From Motiliproteus sediminis (GTDB lineage Bacteria > Pseudomonadota > Gammaproteobacteria > Pseudomonadales > Balneatricaceae): DNA of 64,000 nt. The stretch lies in contig NZ_JAERQK010000002.1 in assembly GCF_017912535.1 (NCBI RefSeq), positions 248,001 to 312,000 of the forward strand. The letters are read 5' to 3'. The first letter of the stretch is position 1; each line of letters begins with the position of its first letter. The position numbers and the translations under genes were made by a program. The notes under the pieces are model-generated. The model ran no database searches, had not been told where the DNA came from, and saw nothing but the letters and a program-made list of their open reading frames with translations. Below are positions 57,605-64,000 of the stretch, one piece after another.

Positions 57605-58921
57605 ATGTCATGGCGCCAAATCACCCTGATATTGATCACGCTGACCACCCTGCTGGCGGTGATACTACTGTATCTGCTCGGTCAGGCGCTGGAAAACACG
57701 CCACGCGTGCCCTTTCCGGCAACGGCCTCCGCCGAAGAGGTACAGCTCGGGCGCAGCGCCGTCAAACGAACCCTGCGCGTGATAACCCGTGCTCAGCCCT
57801 CTGCCGACCTCCAGCTCAGTGCCGCAGAGCTTGAGGCGCTGCCATCGTTGATTGCGCGGGCCTACCCAACGCTGCACACCCGCTTCCAGACCCGAGCCGA
57901 AGGTTTGCATCTGGCCATCAGCTGGCACCACCAACGATGGTCGTTGGGCCGCTACCTTTCGGTAACGGCGCTAATTCCGCCGTCTACAGAACCCCGCCTG
58001 AGTCAGGTAGAGGTCGGCAAGCTGCGGCTTCCAGACGCTCTGGCCAACCTACTGCTGGGACCGGCGTTAGATCTGTTGCTTGGTCATCGCACCCGTCAGG
58101 CCCTGCTGGACAGCGTGGTATTACTCCAACCGAGCGCAAGCTCGCTGACCTTGCGGCTCACACCTCCAGCTAACCCGGAGCGCCATTTCAGCCGCCTACT
58201 GGAACGATTACGCGGCTGGAGCGGTAGCGAGGAAAGCCTCAACGGCGATTGGATCGCCGAGTCCTATGCGGTACTGCTGACCGAAGCCGACAAGCTGGAA
58301 CCGCAACAGTGGGTCTCTCTGACCTATTTTATCGCGCCGCTGTTTCGGCACGTGGCCGCTACCTCGCCGGCCGGGAAAGAGCACCTGCGCGCCCGGGCTG
58401 CGATCCTGGCACTGGCGATCTACCTCGGTGACCCCCGCTTCGAGCAACTCACGGGGCCGGTGCTTACGGATCAGCAGCGTCAAATCTGGCCGCATCGCCG
58501 CACCCTGCTGCGGCAACGGGCAGACCTGCGGCTGCACTTTATCTATTCGGCCGCGGTTCAGGTGCTGGCGGCCGAGGGTTTAAGTTATGCGTTGGGAGAG
58601 CTGAAAGAGCTGCTCGACGCCAATCCCAGCGGCAGCGGATTCAGCTTCGCCGATCTGGCCGCGGATCGCGCCGGCACCCTGTTTGCCATGCGCGCAACCG
58701 CCGACGCGGAGCAGGCGCGGGCATTGCTGCAACGCTTCGATCGTCCGCTGCGTGAAGGCGATCTGATGATCGGCGTGAAACAGCTGCCCGAAGGGATCGA
58801 CGCCACCAGTTTCAGCAGCCACTTTGGCGACATCGCCAGCCCCCCTTACCAGCAGCTGGTAGCACAGATTGACCAGCAGCTAATGACCTTACGCCTCTAC
58901 CGTGGCATCAACCCACCGTAG
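57605..58921 (+). CDS. Uncharacterised membrane-anchored protein
   Basis: A 438-residue protein of no recognised family. One N-terminal membrane helix (about 7-27) is followed by a large Leu/Arg/Ala-rich soluble region, probably periplasmic, without clear motifs. GAGGT lies before the ATG at 57605; a TTG at 57569 is an alternative. It lies alone between the binding protein and the sodium channel. Function unknown. Confidence 0.75.
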   Translation: MSWRQITLILITLTTLLAVILLYLLGQALENTPRVPFPATASAEEVQLGRSAVKRTLRVITRAQPSADLQLSAAELEALPSLIARAYPTLHTRFQTRAEGLHLAISWHHQRWSLGRYLSVTALIPPSTEPRLSQVEVGKLRLPDALANLLLGPALDLLLGHRTRQALLDSVVLLQPSASSLTLRLTPPANPERHFSRLLERLRGWSGSEESLNGDWIAESYAVLLTEADKLEPQQWVSLTYFIAPLFRHVAATSPAGKEHLRARAAILALAIYLGDPRFEQLTGPVLTDQQRQIWPHRRTLLRQRADLRLHFIYSAAVQVLAAEGLSYALGELKELLDANPSGSGFSFADLAADRAGTLFAMRATADAEQARALLQRFDRPLREGDLMIGVKQLPEGIDATSFSSHFGDIASPPYQQLVAQIDQQLMTLRLYRGINPP

Positions 58922-59097
58922 ATGACCAATAGCAGGCTAACAGTGACAATGGGCAGAACAGCGCCGGCATTTATTGCTCTTCAGCCGTTTTTATTCTCCA
59001 TTGAACAGCGCCCGCGGGATAGAATCCGCGGTAACCGGGTCAATCCTTACCCAGCCAGATGATCTCCCGACAACCGATATCGAACGAAAACGACACC

Positions 59098-59940
59098 ATG
59101 CATTCTCCCCGCCCCACAGCTTCCTTGACCGCCCGTTGCGAACAGCTGATTACCCATAAGGTTTTCCAGCACACGATTCTCGCCCTGATCATGATCAATG
59201 CCGTCACGCTGGGACTGGAAACCGTACCCAGGGTGATGGCGCTCTATGGCGACCCCATATTGCTGCTGGACAAAATCATTCTGGGCGTATTTGTGATCGA
59301 GATTGGATTGCGGCTGTTTGTCTATCGGGGGCGCTTTTTCCGTGACCCCTGGAGCCTGTTTGATTTCGCCGTAGTCGCCATCGCGCTGATGCCGGCCACC
59401 GGCCAGTTTGCCGTGCTACGGGCGCTGCGGGTGCTGCGGGTACTGCGCATTCTGTCTATCGTACCATCCATGCGCCGCGTGGTAGGTGCACTGCTGGCAT
59501 CAATACCTGGCCTGGCCTCTATCGCGCTGGTACTGCTGCTGATCTACTACGTGTTTGCGGTGATCGCCACTAACCTGTTCGGACAAGCGTTCCCCGAGTG
59601 GTTCGGCTCCATCGGCGCCTCGCTCTATACGCTGTTTCAGATCATGACCCTGGAAAGCTGGTCGATGGGGATCTCGCGCCCGGTGATGGAGACCTACCCC
59701 TACGCCTGGGCGTTTTTCATACCGTTTATCCTGATCGCCACCTTTACCATGCTGAACCTGTTTATCGCCATTATCGTCAACGCGATGCAGAGCTTTACCG
59801 AATCGGAAACCCAGACCACGGTCAGCGCCGTAGACGAGGCACGCGATCATATCGAAGCCGACATGCACGCCGAAATGAAAGCGCTGCGAACAGAGCTGGC
59901 GGAGCTGAAACAACTACTGCAACAAAACCGCACTCCCTGA
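59098..59940 (+). CDS. Bacterial voltage-gated sodium channel (NavBac type)
   Basis: A 280-residue one-domain ion channel of six membrane helices that would work as a tetramer. The S4 voltage sensor (about 106-125) has Arg every third position (RALRVLRVLRIL). The pore filter is TLESW at 184-188 followed by SMGI, the sodium-selective signature seen in NaChBac/NavMs. A C-terminal coiled coil (about 250-278) fits the tetramer-forming tail. I choose ATG 59098 over ATG 59059. Confidence 0.93.
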   Translation: MHSPRPTASLTARCEQLITHKVFQHTILALIMINAVTLGLETVPRVMALYGDPILLLDKIILGVFVIEIGLRLFVYRGRFFRDPWSLFDFAVVAIALMPATGQFAVLRALRVLRVLRILSIVPSMRRVVGALLASIPGLASIALVLLLIYYVFAVIATNLFGQAFPEWFGSIGASLYTLFQIMTLESWSMGISRPVMETYPYAWAFFIPFILIATFTMLNLFIAIIVNAMQSFTESETQTTVSAVDEARDHIEADMHAEMKALRTELAELKQLLQQNRTP

Positions 59941-59983
59941 TCAAGGATCACAGCCATCGGCACTTGAGGACAAACACAGCACC

Positions 59984-61060
59984 ATGACTCTGTTGATCAT
60001 CTATATATCCGTTGCGCTGGGATTCTCATTTCTATGCTCCATTGCTGAAGCGGTGATTCTCTCGGTTACCTCAGCACATATCGCCTTGATGGAGGAGCAG
60101 GGTAGCGGTGCCGGCCGGCTCCTGAAACAGCACAAAGAGGATATCAACCGTCCGCTGGCGGCGATCCTAACCCTCAACACCATCGCCCACACGGTGGGTG
60201 CCGCAGGCGCGGGCGCCCAGGCAGCGGCGGTATTTGGTGATGTTTATGTGGCGATCGCTTCAGCCATACTGACTCTGCTGATTCTGGTGTTCTCCGAGAT
60301 CATCCCCAAAACGCTTGGTGCCCATTACTGGCGCCAACTGGCGCCCGCTACCGCTTATGGTCTGACAGGCCTTATCTGGCTGCTATATCCCTTTGTCAAA
60401 CTTTCGGAATGGCTTACCCGTGGCCTGACCGCCGAACCCACTCTCAACGGTTTTAGCCGTGAGGAGTTCAAAGTGATGGCCAAGATCAGCGCACAGGAGG
60501 GCGAGCTGAAGCGTCACGAATCCCGGATCATGCAGAACCTGCTATTGATGCGGGAAACCAAAGCACGGGATGTCATGACACCGCGACCGGTGATCTTCTC
60601 TTTGTCAGAGACACTGAGTGTGGGCGACTATTTCGAGCACCACCGACATCAGCGCTTTTCTCGCATCCCGATCTACAACGTTGCCCGTGACAAACCTACC
60701 GGATTTGTGCTGCGTGCCGACCTGCTGCAAGCCCAGGCAGAGGGTAATCAGGAGTTGCCGCTTCGTCGCTTTCGCCGTGAGTTGCCCGGCTTATTGGCCG
60801 AGCTATCGCTATCGCAAGCGTATGACGAGCTGATGCGTCACCGAGCCCATATCATGCTGGCAGTGGATGAGTACGGTTCAACCCAAGGACTACTGACACT
60901 GGAGGATGTACTCGAGACTCTGCTGGGTCTGGAGATTGTCGACGAAGGGGATCGGGTAACCAATATGCAGCGGCTGGCGCGCCAGCTCTGGAAGCGGCGG
61001 GCCAGACAGATGGGCCTCGACCTGCAACACCACGGCGATAACAGCAACCCGCCGACCTGA
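59984..61060 (+). CDS. CNNM/DUF21 and CBS-domain membrane protein
   Basis: A 358-residue protein with a DUF21 transmembrane domain (about 1-170, SEIIPKTLGAHYW) and a CBS pair (about 190-325, KARDVMTPRPVIFSL and DEYGSTQGLLTLEDVLE). It lacks the C-terminal CorC_HlyC domain of the longer family members. Relatives are linked to magnesium or cobalt efflux. It follows the sodium channel by 43 bp and may share its transcript. Confidence 0.88.
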   Translation: MTLLIIYISVALGFSFLCSIAEAVILSVTSAHIALMEEQGSGAGRLLKQHKEDINRPLAAILTLNTIAHTVGAAGAGAQAAAVFGDVYVAIASAILTLLILVFSEIIPKTLGAHYWRQLAPATAYGLTGLIWLLYPFVKLSEWLTRGLTAEPTLNGFSREEFKVMAKISAQEGELKRHESRIMQNLLLMRETKARDVMTPRPVIFSLSETLSVGDYFEHHRHQRFSRIPIYNVARDKPTGFVLRADLLQAQAEGNQELPLRRFRRELPGLLAELSLSQAYDELMRHRAHIMLAVDEYGSTQGLLTLEDVLETLLGLEIVDEGDRVTNMQRLARQLWKRRARQMGLDLQHHGDNSNPPT

Positions 61061-61098
61061 CAGGTCATTGAGCCAAGCCCGGCTTGATCAGTATCGGA

Positions 61099-62037
61099 TC
61101 AAGCGCTGGCCACCAGCACGTCAGGTGTCGCGAGGGCTTGCATTTGCGGCAGCTCCGACAGTTCTGCGGCGATGGCATTCAGCACCTGCCACTTTTTCGC
61201 ACACCAGATGGGCGACAGCAAAATCCGGGGATCGGCGGTGCCGGTCAGGCGGTGGAATACCAGCTCCGGTGGCGCCTGACGAATGATGGTCGCGCAGGTA
61301 TCGACGTAATCATCAAAGGGCACGCCGTCGTAGAGCCCCTGTTTGTACTGGCGCGCCAGTTGGGTGCCCTTGACGATATGCAGCGGGTGCAGCTTCAACC
61401 CCTCGGTACCCAAGGCCATCACCCGCTCAAAGGAGCCAACGCTGTCGAAGGCGCTCTCACCCGGCAAGCCGACGATCAGGTGGGTACAGATCTGCAAACT
61501 GCGCGCATGGGCACGACGGATGGCGTCTTCATACTCCACCCAGCCGTGGCCGCGGTTAACCCGCGCCAGGGTGGCGTCGTTGGCCGACTGCAGCCCCAGC
61601 TCCAGCCACACTTCATAGCCCTCGGCCTGATAGCCCGCGAGCAGATCCAGTACCGGGTCTGGCACGCAGTCGGGGCGGGTTCCCACGGAGAGACCGATTA
61701 CGTCGGGTTCGGCCAGCGCCGCGTCGTACAAGCCCTTGAGGTAATTAATGTCGGCATAGGTATTGGTGTAGGCCTGAAAGTAGGCCAGATAGCGCATGGC
61801 GCCGGTGCGCTTACGAATCACCTGCCGTCCCGCCTCGATCTGCGAGGCGATGGTGGGCGGCTGCTTGGCGTTGGGACTGAAGGAGACGTTGTTGCAGAAG
61901 GTGCAACCGCCGACCCCCTTGCTGCCGTCCCGGTTAGGGCAGGTGAAGCTGGCGTTGAGCGCCAGCTTGTGCACCCGCTGACCGTACTTGGCCTTCAGGT
62001 GGCGCCCCAGGGTATTGACGTGGTCTGCGAGCTGCAT
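61099..62037 (-). CDS. TIGR01212-family radical SAM protein (YhcC-like)
   Basis: A 312-residue radical SAM protein with the cluster motif CX11CX2C (Cys33, Cys45, Cys48; FTCPNRDGSKGVGGCTFC). The LELGLQSANDATLARVNRGH block follows, as in E. coli YhcC. The substrate is not established. Convergent with the CNNM gene, 38 bp away. Confidence 0.92.
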   Translation of the reverse strand: MQLADHVNTLGRHLKAKYGQRVHKLALNASFTCPNRDGSKGVGGCTFCNNVSFSPNAKQPPTIASQIEAGRQVIRKRTGAMRYLAYFQAYTNTYADINYLKGLYDAALAEPDVIGLSVGTRPDCVPDPVLDLLAGYQAEGYEVWLELGLQSANDATLARVNRGHGWVEYEDAIRRAHARSLQICTHLIVGLPGESAFDSVGSFERVMALGTEGLKLHPLHIVKGTQLARQYKQGLYDGVPFDDYVDTCATIIRQAPPELVFHRLTGTADPRILLSPIWCAKKWQVLNAIAAELSELPQMQALATPDVLVASA

Positions 62038-62201
62038 GAATTAAAAGCCTGTATTCCCCTCGATTAAATTGTTTCAGCGCGTTACGAGCGACGGTAAGAC
62101 TAGGAAAACATCAGCGGGGCGGCGGAGTTTACTAACCGTAAATGAGCAAGCACCGCTGATTTTTGACGCCGTATCACCGAGCGCAGGAGCGCTGGGGCAA
62201 T

Positions 62202-64000
<1,799 letters not shown>

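Overview
This window comes from a motile, aerobic, heterotrophic gammaproteobacterium. Flagellar gene order is Pseudomonas-like (flgN-flgM-flgA / cheV-cheR-flgBCDE / flgFGHIJKL / fliT-fliS-fliD-flaG-flagellin / fleQ-fleS-fleR / fliE-fliF-fliG). It also has a CrbSR acetate switch, paired DUF4212/solute:sodium symporters and a NavBac-type channel, which suggests a marine or brackish relative of the Pseudomonas/Oceanospirillales group. I see no insertion sequences, prophage or CRISPR arrays; this looks like core chromosome.

Layout. 1-2087: fliG (start only), fliF and fliE, leftward. 2255-17566: an acetate uptake and signalling block with a DnaQ-like exonuclease, a cNMP/CBS/DUF294 protein, two divergent DUF4212 + symporter pairs, CrbS (symporter-fused hybrid kinase), CrbR, acs and a small gene that looks like a dead exonuclease. 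This block separates fleR from fliE, which are adjacent in Pseudomonas. 17590-21650: fleR, fleS and fleQ. 21743-28130: flagellin glycosylation genes (methyltransferase, short NeuB-type synthase, pyruvyl transferase-like protein, KdsC-like phosphatase, CMP-sugar synthetase, Maf). 28294-32454: flagellin, flaG, fliD, fliS, fliT. 32496-46002: flgL to flgB, cheR and cheV, all leftward. 46136-47796: flgA, flgM, flgN. 47835-47910: tRNA-Arg(CCT).

47929-64000 is a housekeeping and signalling mosaic: tesA/ybbA/ybbP, a chemoreceptor with a periplasmic haem c motif, two small membrane proteins, a probable CsrB/RsmZ-type regulatory RNA, a DUF1223 gene with a frameshifted end, an HD-GYP phosphodiesterase, a periplasmic solute-binding protein, an unknown membrane-anchored protein, a voltage-gated sodium channel, a CNNM/CBS protein, a radical SAM protein and thiC (cut by the window end).

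The sequence supports a regulatory hierarchy. FleQ is encoded here. Near-perfect sigma-54 promoters lie before flgB and flgF. Sigma-28 promoters lie before flgK, flgM and flagellin, with a weaker one before the glycosylation genes. flgM encodes the anti-sigma-28 factor. The most interesting item is the unannotated RNA at about 54497-54615: it carries seven GGA motifs, several in hairpin loops, as expected of an RNA that sequesters CsrA/RsmA.
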